A stretch of 64,000 nucleotides of DNA from Saliniramus sp050485405 (GTDB lineage Bacteria; Pseudomonadota; Alphaproteobacteria; Rhizobiales; Beijerinckiaceae), in assembly GCA_050485405.1 (NCBI GenBank), contig JBJHBI010000018.1:1-64000 (forward strand), written 5' to 3'. The notes below the pieces were generated by a model. It had not been told where the DNA came from, made no database searches, and saw nothing but the letters and a program-made list of their open reading frames with translations. Made by a program: the position numbers and the translations under genes. This document shows positions 26,442 through 34,377 of the stretch, piece after piece. The first letter of the stretch is position 1, and each line of letters begins with the position of its first letter.

Positions 26442-27714
26442 GCAGCATGACATGCCCGATAACCGCCCCGCCGATCAAGCGGCGTCGTTGCCGCCCCCGA
26501 TCAGCGTGATCGGGATCGGCGAGGACGGGCTCACCGGGATCGGCGCCCGCGCCCGCGCCGCCCTCGATACAGCGGATATCATCGCCGGCGGCGCCCGCCA
26601 CCTCGCCTTTCTCGATATGGACCCGGAGCTCAACGGCAAACAGCGCCTCGCCTGGGGCACGCCCTTCGCCGCATCGCTCGAAAACCTGCTCGCGCGCCGC
26701 GCGGCGGAGCCGGATTTGCGCGTAGCGATCCTCGTCTCCGGCGATCCGTTCTGGCACGGGGCCGGCGGCAGCCTGATGCGTTATCTGCCGATCGATGCGC
26801 TCGATATTCACCCCGCCCCCGCGACCTTCTCCCTCGCCTGCGCCCGGCTCGGCTGGCGGCTGGAGGATTGTGTGACGCTGGGTCTGCACGCCGCGCCGAT
26901 CCGGCTGCTGCGCCCGCATCTGCATCACGGCGCCAGGCTGATCGTGCTGGTACGCGACGGCGCTGCCATCACCGAAGCCGCCGCACTCCTTTCAGACGTC
27001 GGCTGCGGTACTTCCCGCGTCACCCTGCTCGAACGCATCGGTGGCCCGCACGAGCGTATCCGCAGCCTGCGCGCGGATCAGACCCTGCCCGATGACATCG
27101 CCACCCCGGTCGCCCTCGCCATCACTGTCGAGGCCGCCGCCGATGCAGCCCTGATCCCGCGCGCGCCGGGCCTGCCCGACGATTATTTCGCCAATGACGG
27201 CCAGCTCACCAAGCGCGAGATCCGCGCGCTGACGCTGTCCGCGCTTGCCCCCCGGCCCGGCGAACTGCTCTGGGATATCGGCGCCGGGGCGGGGTCCGTC
27301 GCCATCGAATGGTGCCTTGCTCATCCGCAGAACCGCGCCATCGGCATCGAGGCGCGCGCCGACAGGCTGGAGCGCGCGGCGCAGAATGCGCTGGCGCTCG
27401 GCGTGCCGCATGTGGATTTCCGCGCCGGGCGCGCGCCTGACGCGCTCCATGGGCTAGAGCCGCCCGATGCGATCTTCATCGGCGGCGGCGCCTCACGCGC
27501 GGGCGTGGTCGATGCCGCGCTCGCCGCGCTCAAACCCGGCGGGCGGCTCGTGATCAACGCGGTGACGCTGGAGACCGAGGCGCTCCTGATTGATCTGCAT
27601 GCCCGTCTCGGCGGCGATCTGATCCGTATCGCGCTCTCGCGCGTCACGGCGGTGGGCGAGATGCGCGGCTGGCGCGCTGCGATGCCGGTGACGCAATGGT
27701 GCTACCGGCGATGA
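26440..27714 (+). CDS. cobL: Precorrin-6Y C5,15-methyltransferase (decarboxylating)
   Basis: CobL methylates C5 and C15 and removes the C12 acetate carboxyl. The 424-residue protein is the two-domain form: an N-terminal CbiE-like methyltransferase (about 15-225, with ISVIGIGEDGLTGI and VSGDPFWHG) and a C-terminal CbiT-like domain with the SAM motif DIGAGAGSVAIEW and FIGGGAS. The GGAGG at 26430-26434 lies five bases before the ATG at 26440, so that start is chosen over the open frame from 26383. The start codon overlaps that of antisense cobK. Confidence 0.94.
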   Translation: MQHDMPDNRPADQAASLPPPISVIGIGEDGLTGIGARARAALDTADIIAGGARHLAFLDMDPELNGKQRLAWGTPFAASLENLLARRAAEPDLRVAILVSGDPFWHGAGGSLMRYLPIDALDIHPAPATFSLACARLGWRLEDCVTLGLHAAPIRLLRPHLHHGARLIVLVRDGAAITEAAALLSDVGCGTSRVTLLERIGGPHERIRSLRADQTLPDDIATPVALAITVEAAADAALIPRAPGLPDDYFANDGQLTKREIRALTLSALAPRPGELLWDIGAGAGSVAIEWCLAHPQNRAIGIEARADRLERAAQNALALGVPHVDFRAGRAPDALHGLEPPDAIFIGGGASRAGVVDAALAALKPGGRLVINAVTLETEALLIDLHARLGGDLIRIALSRVTAVGEMRGWRAAMPVTQWCYRR

Positions 27715-28157
27715 CGGACGCGCCCTCCCCCTTCGTCATCGGCCTCGGCTTTCGCGGGCAAGCGAGCCCTGAGAGCCTCGAAGCCGTGCTCGGCGCAGCC
27801 ATCGCCGCCGCCATGGCGCAGGCGCCGGGCAATCGCCCGCCCCCCGTTCTCGCGAGCGCGACCGACAAGGCACATAGCCCCGCCATGCGCGAACTCGCCG
27901 CCCGCCACGGCCTCGCCATCCTCGCCCTCGACGAGGCGGCGCTCGCAGCGCAGGCGCACAACGTCACCACCCGCGAGACCCGCGTCACCCGCCTGCCCGC
28001 CGGCGCGAGCCTGTGCGAGGCCGCAGCGCTCGCCGGGGCGATCCGACAGAATCCGTCGCGGGCCGCGCGCCTCGTCGTGCCCCGCATGATCGGCGCCGAC
28101 CGGATGGCCACGGCGGCGGTCGCGCTCGCGGATATCAAGCAGAAGGACGAAGTATGA
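27711..28157 (+). CDS. cobE: CobE, CbiG C-terminal-like cobalamin biosynthesis protein
   Basis: The 148-residue protein matches the small CobE/CbiG-C family: FVIGLGFRGQASPESLEAVL at the start, then ATDKAHSPAMRELAARHGL in the middle. In the aerobic pathway CobE is needed but its exact role is not settled; CbiG itself opens the delta-lactone in the anaerobic route. It overlaps cobL and cobM by 4 bases each. The ATG at 27711 is chosen over one at 27696 inside cobL. Confidence 0.87.
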   Translation: MTDAPSPFVIGLGFRGQASPESLEAVLGAAIAAAMAQAPGNRPPPVLASATDKAHSPAMRELAARHGLAILALDEAALAAQAHNVTTRETRVTRLPAGASLCEAAALAGAIRQNPSRAARLVVPRMIGADRMATAAVALADIKQKDEV

Positions 28158-28942
28158 GCGTGCATTTCATCGGCGCCGGACCGGGCGCGCCGGATCTCAT
28201 CACCGTGCGCGGACGCGATCTCGTGGCGCGCTGCCCGGTCTGCCTCTATGCCGGCTCGCTGGTCCCACCCGAGATCATCGCGCTCTGCCCGCCTGATGCG
28301 CGGGTGATCAACACCGCGCCGATGGATCTCGATGCGATCGAGGCGGAATATGTCCGCGCGCACGAGGCGGGGCTCGATGTCGCGCGGCTGCATTCCGGCG
28401 ACATGTCGATCTGGAGCGCCATGGGCGAGCAGCTACGCCGGCTGGAGGCGCGCGGCATTGCCTATACGATCACGCCGGGCGTGCCCGCCTTCTCCGCGGC
28501 CGCCGCAGCTCTGGGGCGCGAATTCACTCTGCCGGAAGTCGCCCAGAGCCTCGTCCTCACCCGCACCTCCGGGCGCGCATCGGCCATGCCGGAGGCCGAG
28601 AAGCTCGAGACCTTCGCCGCCACCGGCGCGACCCTCGCCATCCACCTCTCGATTCACGTTCTCGACGACGTGATCGAGCGCCTGATCCCGCATTACGGCG
28701 CCGATTGTCCCGTCGCCATCGTCTACCGCGCCTCCTGGCCGGACGAGCGCATCCTGCGCGGCACGCTCGAGACGATCAGCGCGATCCATGCGAAGGACCC
28801 GGTCGAGCGCACGGCACTGATCGTGGTCGGGCGCGTCCTCGGCGCCTCGGATTTCCGCGACAGCGCCCTCTACGATGCCGGCTATCACCGGCGTTATCGC
28901 TCAGGCGGTGGCGGCGGTGACGACGGGAGTGCGGGCGCGTAG
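28154..28942 (+). CDS. cobM: Precorrin-4 C11-methyltransferase
   Basis: CobM methylates C11 of precorrin-4 to give precorrin-5. The 262-residue protein starts VHFIGAGPGAPDLITVRGRD and has CLYAGSLVPPEI, LHSGDMSIWSAMGEQ and TPGVPAFSAAAAALG, all CobM/CbiF marks. The C-terminus ends in a Gly/Ser-rich tail that lies over the 3' end of cbiD on the other strand (42 bases shared). The ATG overlaps the cobE stop. Confidence 0.95.
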   Translation: MSVHFIGAGPGAPDLITVRGRDLVARCPVCLYAGSLVPPEIIALCPPDARVINTAPMDLDAIEAEYVRAHEAGLDVARLHSGDMSIWSAMGEQLRRLEARGIAYTITPGVPAFSAAAAALGREFTLPEVAQSLVLTRTSGRASAMPEAEKLETFAATGATLAIHLSIHVLDDVIERLIPHYGADCPVAIVYRASWPDERILRGTLETISAIHAKDPVERTALIVVGRVLGASDFRDSALYDAGYHRRYRSGGGGGDDGSAGA

Positions 28943-30010
28943 CTTGCCCTCGCGGTCGAAGATCGCGACATCGACGCCGATATCGGTATCGCGCACGAGC
29001 CGCGCGGCGGTCCTGACCGCATGGGCGGCGACGGTGCCGGCGATATCCACCCCCTCCGCATCCGCGCGCTGGAGCGCTTCGAGGGCGGAATTCATCAGCG
29101 GGATCGCCGCGACGAGTTCATCCGAGGCCCCTGCCTCCCCGGCGAGGCGCGCGAGATGCGCGAGATCGACGCTGCCCGAGCGCGAATGCAGATCGATCAG
29201 CCCCTGCGAGAGCTTCACCATCTTGGCGAAGCCCCCCGCGATGGTGACGCGGGGGATCGGGTGCTTGCGGATATATTTCAGCATGCCGCCGACGAAATCG
29301 CCCATATCCATCAGGGCGATCTCGGGGAGTTCGTCCAGCGCAGCGATCGCGCGTTCCGAGGTGTTGCCGGTGGAGCCCGCCACATGGTCGAGCCCGGCGG
29401 CGCGCGCCACATCCACGCCGCGATGGATCGAGTGGATCCATGCGGCGCAGGAGAACGGAATGACGATGCCGCGCGTGCCGAGGATCGAGAGCCCGCCGAG
29501 GATGCCGAGACGCGGATTCATGGTCTTGCGCGCGATCGCCTCGCCGCCGGGAATGGCGATCTCGACCACCGCATCGGCGGACACGCCGAGCGCCTGCGCT
29601 TCCTCCGCGATCGCCTGCGCAATCATGGCGCGCGGCACCGGGTTGATCGCGGGCTCGCCCGGCGGCAGCGGCAGGCCGGGGCGCGTCACCGTGCCGACCC
29701 CCTCCCCCGCGCGATAAGCGACGCCCGCGCCTTCCGCATTGCGCGTGACCTTCGCGATGACGAGCGCGCCATGGGTGACGTCGGGATCATCACCCGCATC
29801 CTTGACGATGCCGGCCCGCGCATAGCCTTCACCCAGATCATGCATGGCGAGCGAGAACGCGACCCGGTCGCCGGCGGGCAGCGCAATCGTCACGGGATCG
29901 GGAAAATCGCCGCGATGCAGCGCATGGAAGGCGGCCCGGGCGGCGGCGGTGGCGCAGCTTCCCGTCGTCCATCCACGACGCAATTCGGTCTTCGGGCCTG
30001 TTTTCTCCAT
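28901..30010 (-). CDS. cbiD: CbiD-type precorrin-5 (cobalt-precorrin-5B) C1-methyltransferase, antisense inside the cob operon
   Basis: CbiD methylates C1 in the anaerobic pathway; here it is the only candidate for the step done by CobF in the classical aerobic route. The 369-residue protein has LRRGWTTGSCATAAARAAF near the start, a family hallmark, plus GTRGIVIPFSCAAWIHSI and DMGDFVGGMLKYIRKHP. An in-frame upstream start at 30082 would run into the cobB region, so the ATG at 30010 is preferred. Its 3' end overlaps cobM by 42 bases, and 47 bases separate its start from cobB, which runs the other way. Confidence 0.92.
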   Translation of the reverse strand: MEKTGPKTELRRGWTTGSCATAAARAAFHALHRGDFPDPVTIALPAGDRVAFSLAMHDLGEGYARAGIVKDAGDDPDVTHGALVIAKVTRNAEGAGVAYRAGEGVGTVTRPGLPLPPGEPAINPVPRAMIAQAIAEEAQALGVSADAVVEIAIPGGEAIARKTMNPRLGILGGLSILGTRGIVIPFSCAAWIHSIHRGVDVARAAGLDHVAGSTGNTSERAIAALDELPEIALMDMGDFVGGMLKYIRKHPIPRVTIAGGFAKMVKLSQGLIDLHSRSGSVDLAHLARLAGEAGASDELVAAIPLMNSALEALQRADAEGVDIAGTVAAHAVRTAARLVRDTDIGVDVAIFDREGKLRARTPVVTAATA

Positions 30011-30057
30011 AAAATGCGTTATAGGACCGTGCGAGGTTTCTGTCAGGGGAAATGCAG

Positions 30058-31416
30058 ATGGTTGATACGCCGAAGCCGGCACCCGCGACGCGCGGCCTGA
30101 TCATCGCCGCACCGCGCTCCGGCTCGGGCAAGACGACCGTGACGCTCGGCATCCAGCGCGCATTCGCGCGGCGCGGGCTCGCGGTCCAGCCCTTCAAATG
30201 CGGCCCCGATTACATCGACCCCGCCTTCCATGCGGCGGCGGCGCGGCGGGACTCGTTCAATCTCGACAGCTGGGCCTTCACCAATGCGCAGATCGCGGAT
30301 CTGCTCGCCCGCGGGCTCGACGCGGATATCGCCATCGCCGAGGGCTCGATGGGCTTATTTGACGGCGTAGCGCAGCCCGGCGCTTCCGGCGACGGCTCCA
30401 ATGCCGATATCGCCGCCATGACCGGCTGGCCCGTCATCCTCGTGATCGACACGTCCGGCCAGGCGCAATCCGCCGCCGCCATCGCGCTCGGCTGCCGCCA
30501 TTACCGCAACGACATTACGCTCGCCGGCGTCATCCTCAACCGGGTCGCGAGCCCGCGCCACGACATGCTCTTGCGCAAGGGCATGGAGAAAGCCGGCATT
30601 CCGGTGCTCGGCGCCATGCCCAAACGCGCCGATCTCGTCCTGCCCGAGCGCCATCTCGGCCTCGTCCAGGCAGGCGACACCGCCGATCTCGCCGCGCGGC
30701 TCGATGCGCTCGCAGATTTCGCGACGGACCATATCGATCTCGACGCGCTCGTAAATCTCGCCGCACCGACGCGGCTCACGCATTCCGGGATCGGCGAAGC
30801 ACCCGTCACCCCGCCCGGCCAGCGCATCGCGCTCGCGCGGGATGCCGCGTTCAGCTTCGTCTATCCGCATCTCCTCGCCGCATGGCGCGCGGCGGGGGCG
30901 GAGATCATCCCATTCTCGCCGCTCGCCGACGAAGCGCCCGATCCCGCCTGCGACGTCGTGTGGCTGCCCGGCGGCTATCCCGAACTGCATGCGGGACGGC
31001 TCGCACAGGCGCAGAACTTCCGCGCCGGACTGCGCGATTTCGCGCGCACGCGCCCGGTCCATGGCGAGTGCGGCGGCTATATGGCGCTCGGCGCCGGTCT
31101 GATCGATGCCGAGGGCGCCCGCCATGAGATGGCGGGGCTGATCGGGCTCGAAACCTCCTTCGCGAAACGCACCATGCATCTGGGCTACCGCCTCGCCACC
31201 CTGCATGCGCCGATACCCGGCCATGCGCCGGGCGCGGCTCTGCGCGGGCACGAATTCCACTATACCACCATCCTCGCGCAGCCCGACGAGCCGCTCGCGC
31301 GCGTCGTTGACGCCAATGGCAAGGATGTGCCTGAGACCGGTTCGCGGCGCGGCCATGTCACCGGGTCGTTCTTCCACCTGATCAGCGCCGTCGATCCGCA
31401 CGGAAACGGAGCCTGA
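30058..31416 (+). CDS. cobB: Hydrogenobyrinic acid a,c-diamide synthase
   Basis: CobB amidates the a and c side chains with glutamine and ATP. The 452-residue protein has the P loop APRSGSGKT (about 18-26), CGPDYIDPAFH, the amidotransferase Cys338 in HGECGGYM, and the late GHEFHYT. An ATG at 30052 also exists, but AGGGGA at 30045-30050 is better spaced for 30058. It follows antisense cbiD and precedes cobA by 5 bp. Whether it is read from its own promoter or from the operon is not visible. Confidence 0.94.
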   Translation: MVDTPKPAPATRGLIIAAPRSGSGKTTVTLGIQRAFARRGLAVQPFKCGPDYIDPAFHAAAARRDSFNLDSWAFTNAQIADLLARGLDADIAIAEGSMGLFDGVAQPGASGDGSNADIAAMTGWPVILVIDTSGQAQSAAAIALGCRHYRNDITLAGVILNRVASPRHDMLLRKGMEKAGIPVLGAMPKRADLVLPERHLGLVQAGDTADLAARLDALADFATDHIDLDALVNLAAPTRLTHSGIGEAPVTPPGQRIALARDAAFSFVYPHLLAAWRAAGAEIIPFSPLADEAPDPACDVVWLPGGYPELHAGRLAQAQNFRAGLRDFARTRPVHGECGGYMALGAGLIDAEGARHEMAGLIGLETSFAKRTMHLGYRLATLHAPIPGHAPGAALRGHEFHYTTILAQPDEPLARVVDANGKDVPETGSRRGHVTGSFFHLISAVDPHGNGA

Positions 31417-31421
31417 ATACG

Positions 31422-32174
31422 ATGTCCGAGACACTCGCGAAGGGCGGTCACATCACCATGATCGGCGCCGGCCCCGGCGATCCCGACCTCCTGACCATCC
31501 GTGCGGTCAAGCGCATCGAGGCCGCCGACGTGATTCTCTTCGACGATCTCGGCGCCGGGCCGCTCCTCAAGCATGCCAGCGCACAGACGGAGCTTATCGC
31601 GGTCGGCAAACGTGCGGGGCGCGTCTCGCCCAAGCAATCGCAGGTGAGCCGGCTGATGGTGGCCCATGCCAAGATGGGGCAGCGGGTGGTGCGGCTGAAA
31701 TCGGGTGACCCGACGATCTTCGGGCGGCTCGACGAGGAGATCGTCGCCGCCCGCGAGGCCGGCATCCCCTTCGAGATCGTCCCCGGTGTGACGGCGGCGA
31801 CGGCGGCGGCCGCCGAACTCGGCTTTTCGCTGACCAAACGCGGCGTGGCGCGGCGCCTGCAATTCGTCACCGGCCATGATGTCGACGGGCAATTGCCGCA
31901 AGATCTCGACATCGCCGCGCTTGCCGATCCCGGCGCCACGACTTGCGTCTTCATGGGCAAGGCGACCTTCGCGCTCCTCGTCGAGGCCCTGATCGCGAGG
32001 GGCCTCTCCCCCGATACGCCCGCCGCTATCGCCACACAGGCGAGCCTGCCGGATGCGCAGGCGCGGTTCGGGACGATCACCGAGATCGCGCAATATCTGG
32101 CCGAACGCCCGCAACTCGGCGCGAGCGTGATCTTCTACGGCGCGGCGATACCGGATGCGCCCGTGACGGGGTGA
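31422..32174 (+). CDS. cobA: Uroporphyrinogen-III C-methyltransferase
   Basis: CobA (SUMT) makes precorrin-2 from uroporphyrinogen III with two SAM. The 250-residue single-domain protein has MIGAGPGDPDLLTIRAV, FDDLGAG, RLKSGDPTIFGRLDEEI and VPGVTAATAAAAELGFSLT. It lacks the CysG reductase domain, so it fits the cobalamin branch, though it could also feed siroheme. It is the last gene of the cobalamin block and ends just before a convergent small membrane protein gene. Confidence 0.94.
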   Translation: MSETLAKGGHITMIGAGPGDPDLLTIRAVKRIEAADVILFDDLGAGPLLKHASAQTELIAVGKRAGRVSPKQSQVSRLMVAHAKMGQRVVRLKSGDPTIFGRLDEEIVAAREAGIPFEIVPGVTAATAAAAELGFSLTKRGVARRLQFVTGHDVDGQLPQDLDIAALADPGATTCVFMGKATFALLVEALIARGLSPDTPAAIATQASLPDAQARFGTITEIAQYLAERPQLGASVIFYGAAIPDAPVTG

Positions 32175-32178
32175 TGCG

Positions 32179-32451
32179 TCAGGCGCTTTCGTTTTCGCGC
32201 GGTCGCGTGGAATTCACAATCGCCTTGGCGATGAACCAGCTCGCCGGGATCGAGATCAGGACCCCCGCGAGCGCCGCCAGCACGATCGGTGTGGCTGTTG
32301 CCACCGCCATGTTCGCCGTCAGCACGCCGATGACGAAGATGCCGGCGAAGGTCGGTGCGGTGAAGATGAAGACGAGAATGGCGAGCTTGCCCACGATGCG
32401 CCCCGTTACCTTGAGGAATGGATCTGGCCAAAGCCTGCCCGTCCACGGCAC
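32179..32451 (-). CDS. Small two-helix membrane protein
   Basis: The reading frame gives at most 90 residues from a GTG at 32451, with two clear membrane helices (about 24-46 and 53-76) joined by a short loop, and a charged C-terminus ending RPRENESA. A second GTG at 32394 would give about 71 residues and still keep both helices, so the start is uncertain. Similar short proteins occur widely in alphaproteobacteria, sometimes misnamed. I assign no function. It is convergent with cobA (4 bp apart) and downstream of trmD on the same strand. Confidence 0.6.
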   Translation of the reverse strand: MPWTGRLWPDPFLKVTGRIVGKLAILVFIFTAPTFAGIFVIGVLTANMAVATATPIVLAALAGVLISIPASWFIAKAIVNSTRPRENESA

Positions 32452-32492
32452 CGCGCGCCTTGCGACAGATCAAGCCCGCCGCCGAAACCGCC

Positions 32493-33200
32493 TCATTCCG
32501 GCTGATTTTCGGGACCCGCGAGCAGATCCGGGCGGCGCTCGCGCGTGATCCGCATGGCCTCTTCGCGTCGCCAGCGCGCGATCGCGCCGTGATCGCCCGA
32601 GAGCAGGATATCGGGGATGTGCCGCCCCTCCCATTCGCGGGGGCGGGTGTAGTGCGGGTATTCGAGCAGCCCCGATTCGAAGCTCTCCTCCTCCCCCGAG
32701 GCGCTCGCGCCCATGACGCCGGGCAAGAGCCGCACGCAGGCATCGAGCATCACCATCGCCGCGAGCTCCCCGCCCGAGAGCACGTAATCGCCGATCGAGA
32801 CCTCGATCAGGTCGCGCCCCGCTATCACCCGCTCGTCGATCCCCTCGAAGCGCCCGCAGAGAATGACGGCGCCGGGGCCTTGTGCGAGTTCGCGCACGAA
32901 ACCCTGATCGAGCCGGCGCCCGCGCGGGCTCATATAGAGGCGCGGACGGGTATCGCCCGCAACGCTCACCGCATCGATCGCCTCACCGAGCACATCGGCG
33001 CGGATCACCATGCCGGGACCGCCGCCGGCGGGGGTGTCGTCGACGGCGCGATGGCGCCCGCGCCCGTGATCACGAATCTGATGCGTCGCGAGCGACCAGA
33101 TCCCGCGCTCCAGCGCATCGCCCGAGAGCGAGGCGCCGAGCGGGCCGGGAAACATCTCGGGATAGAGCGTGAGGATGTCGGCGCGCCACATCGGGCTCAC
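32493..33200 (-). CDS. trmD: tRNA (guanine-N1-)-methyltransferase
   Basis: TrmD makes m1G37 in tRNAs. The 235-residue protein has WRADILTLYPEMFPGPLG, LCGRFEGIDERVI, SIGDYVLSGGELAAMV (the trefoil-knot SAM site) and LEYPHYTRPREWEG. The GTG at 33200 overlaps the rimM stop (GTGA); an ATG at 33191 is the alternative start. The order ffh, rpsP, rimM, trmD on one strand is the classical ribosome-related cluster; rplS, which often follows, is absent here. Confidence 0.95.
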   Translation of the reverse strand: MSPMWRADILTLYPEMFPGPLGASLSGDALERGIWSLATHQIRDHGRGRHRAVDDTPAGGGPGMVIRADVLGEAIDAVSVAGDTRPRLYMSPRGRRLDQGFVRELAQGPGAVILCGRFEGIDERVIAGRDLIEVSIGDYVLSGGELAAMVMLDACVRLLPGVMGASASGEEESFESGLLEYPHYTRPREWEGRHIPDILLSGDHGAIARWRREEAMRITRERRPDLLAGPENQPE

Positions 33201-33919
33201 TCCGCCTCTTCAGGAGGCGCGTCACCGGTATCGGGCGAAAACACCTCCTCGGGCGCATCGACCACGATCCGCCCGCCGGCAATGTCGATCTCGGGAAAGA
33301 ACGCTTTCGTGAAGGGCAGGAGCACGGTCTCGCCCCGCGCACCCGCCCGCACCGGCGCATCGCCATCGCGAAGCGGCGCGATGCCGATCAGCGTACCGGC
33401 GCCGTAATCGGGCGCCTCGATCACCGTGCCGCGCAGCACACCCTGGGGCGTGACGGCCTTCAGGCCGATCAGATCCGCGAGCAGGAACTCGTCTTCCTCG
33501 GGCGGATCGATCGTCGCGAGAGCTTCGCGGGTGGTGTAGAGCCCGCACCGGTTGAGCGCTTCCGCCGCGTTGCGGTCATCGACGCCCTCGATGCGCGCGA
33601 GGAAGATATCCCCCGCCCCGCCGGGCGCCGGTCGCATCGCCTTGATCACGCGCGGCTTCCCGCTCTCGTCGAAGAGCGGTTCGTAGCGGGCGAGCATGGC
33701 CGGATCATCCGTGAAGGATTTCAGCCGTAGCTCGCCATGCAGACCATGCGCGCGCCCGCATTCACCGATACGCACCGCATCTGCGGGCAGGGCCGAGGCG
33801 GGAGCGGCGGGCGCGTCACCGCGCGCGCCTGCACCCGCCCGATCCGTATCGGGTCGTGCGGGCCGGCGGGGCATACCCGCCGGGGGACGCGTGCCGCGCC
33901 GTTTCGATCCGGCACCCAT
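33197..33919 (-). CDS. rimM: 16S rRNA processing protein RimM with N-terminal extension
   Basis: RimM helps mature the 30S head region. In this 240-residue protein the normal start of the fold, RIGECGRAHGLHGELRLKSF, is not reached until about residue 50. The first 45-50 residues are a basic Arg/Pro/Ala-rich extension of low complexity. The PRC-barrel half follows (ADLIGLKAVTPQGVLRG). The start is ATG 33919 or GTG 33922, after GGAAGG. The extension may be real or the start may lie further in; no internal ATG is well placed. Confidence 0.92.
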   Translation of the reverse strand: MGAGSKRRGTRPPAGMPRRPARPDTDRAGAGARGDAPAAPASALPADAVRIGECGRAHGLHGELRLKSFTDDPAMLARYEPLFDESGKPRVIKAMRPAPGGAGDIFLARIEGVDDRNAAEALNRCGLYTTREALATIDPPEEDEFLLADLIGLKAVTPQGVLRGTVIEAPDYGAGTLIGIAPLRDGDAPVRAGARGETVLLPFTKAFFPEIDIAGGRIVVDAPEEVFSPDTGDAPPEEAE

Positions 33920-33953
33920 CACGCAGCCGCCTTCCGGTCAGCAAGCGCGCCGA

Positions 33954-34358
33954 TCACTCGGCGGCCGCACCTTCGGCCTCGGCCGGGGCCTCGGCGGGAG
34001 CCTCAGCCGGAGCTTCGGCGGCAGCGGCCTTCTCGGCACGCTCGGCGGCGCGCTCTTCGGCCTTCTTGCCGGGCTTGGCCTTCTCAGGATTGTTGCGGGC
34101 TTCGCGCTTCACGAGGCCGGCCTGATCGAGGAAGCGGGCGACGCGGTCGGTCGGCTGCGCACCCTTTTCGAGCCATGCCTTCGCCTTTTCGACGTCGAGC
34201 ACGACGCGATCGGCGGCATCCTTCGGCTTCATCGGATCATAGGCGCCGATCCGGTCGATGAAGCGGCCATCGCGCGGGGAGCGCGAATCGGCGACGACGA
34301 TGCGGTAATAGGGGCGCTTCTTGGCACCGCCACGGGTGAGGCGAATCTTGAGGGCCAT
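33954..34358 (-). CDS. rpsP: 30S ribosomal protein S16 with Ala/Glu-rich tail
   Basis: S16 is a 16S-binding small-subunit protein. The 134-residue form starts MALKIRLTRGGAKKRPYYRIVVADSR, which is given here in parts (MALKIRLTRGG, KKRPYYRIVVAD). The conserved domain ends near residue 85. A tail of about 45 residues rich in Lys, then Ala/Glu/Pro (repeats of APAE), is common in alphaproteobacterial S16. The ATG at 34358 follows GGAG. It lies between the acetyltransferase and rimM. Confidence 0.95.
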   Translation of the reverse strand: MALKIRLTRGGAKKRPYYRIVVADSRSPRDGRFIDRIGAYDPMKPKDAADRVVLDVEKAKAWLEKGAQPTDRVARFLDQAGLVKREARNNPEKAKPGKKAEERAAERAEKAAAAEAPAEAPAEAPAEAEGAAAE

Positions 34359-34377
34359 AGTCGTTACTCCAGTTGGT

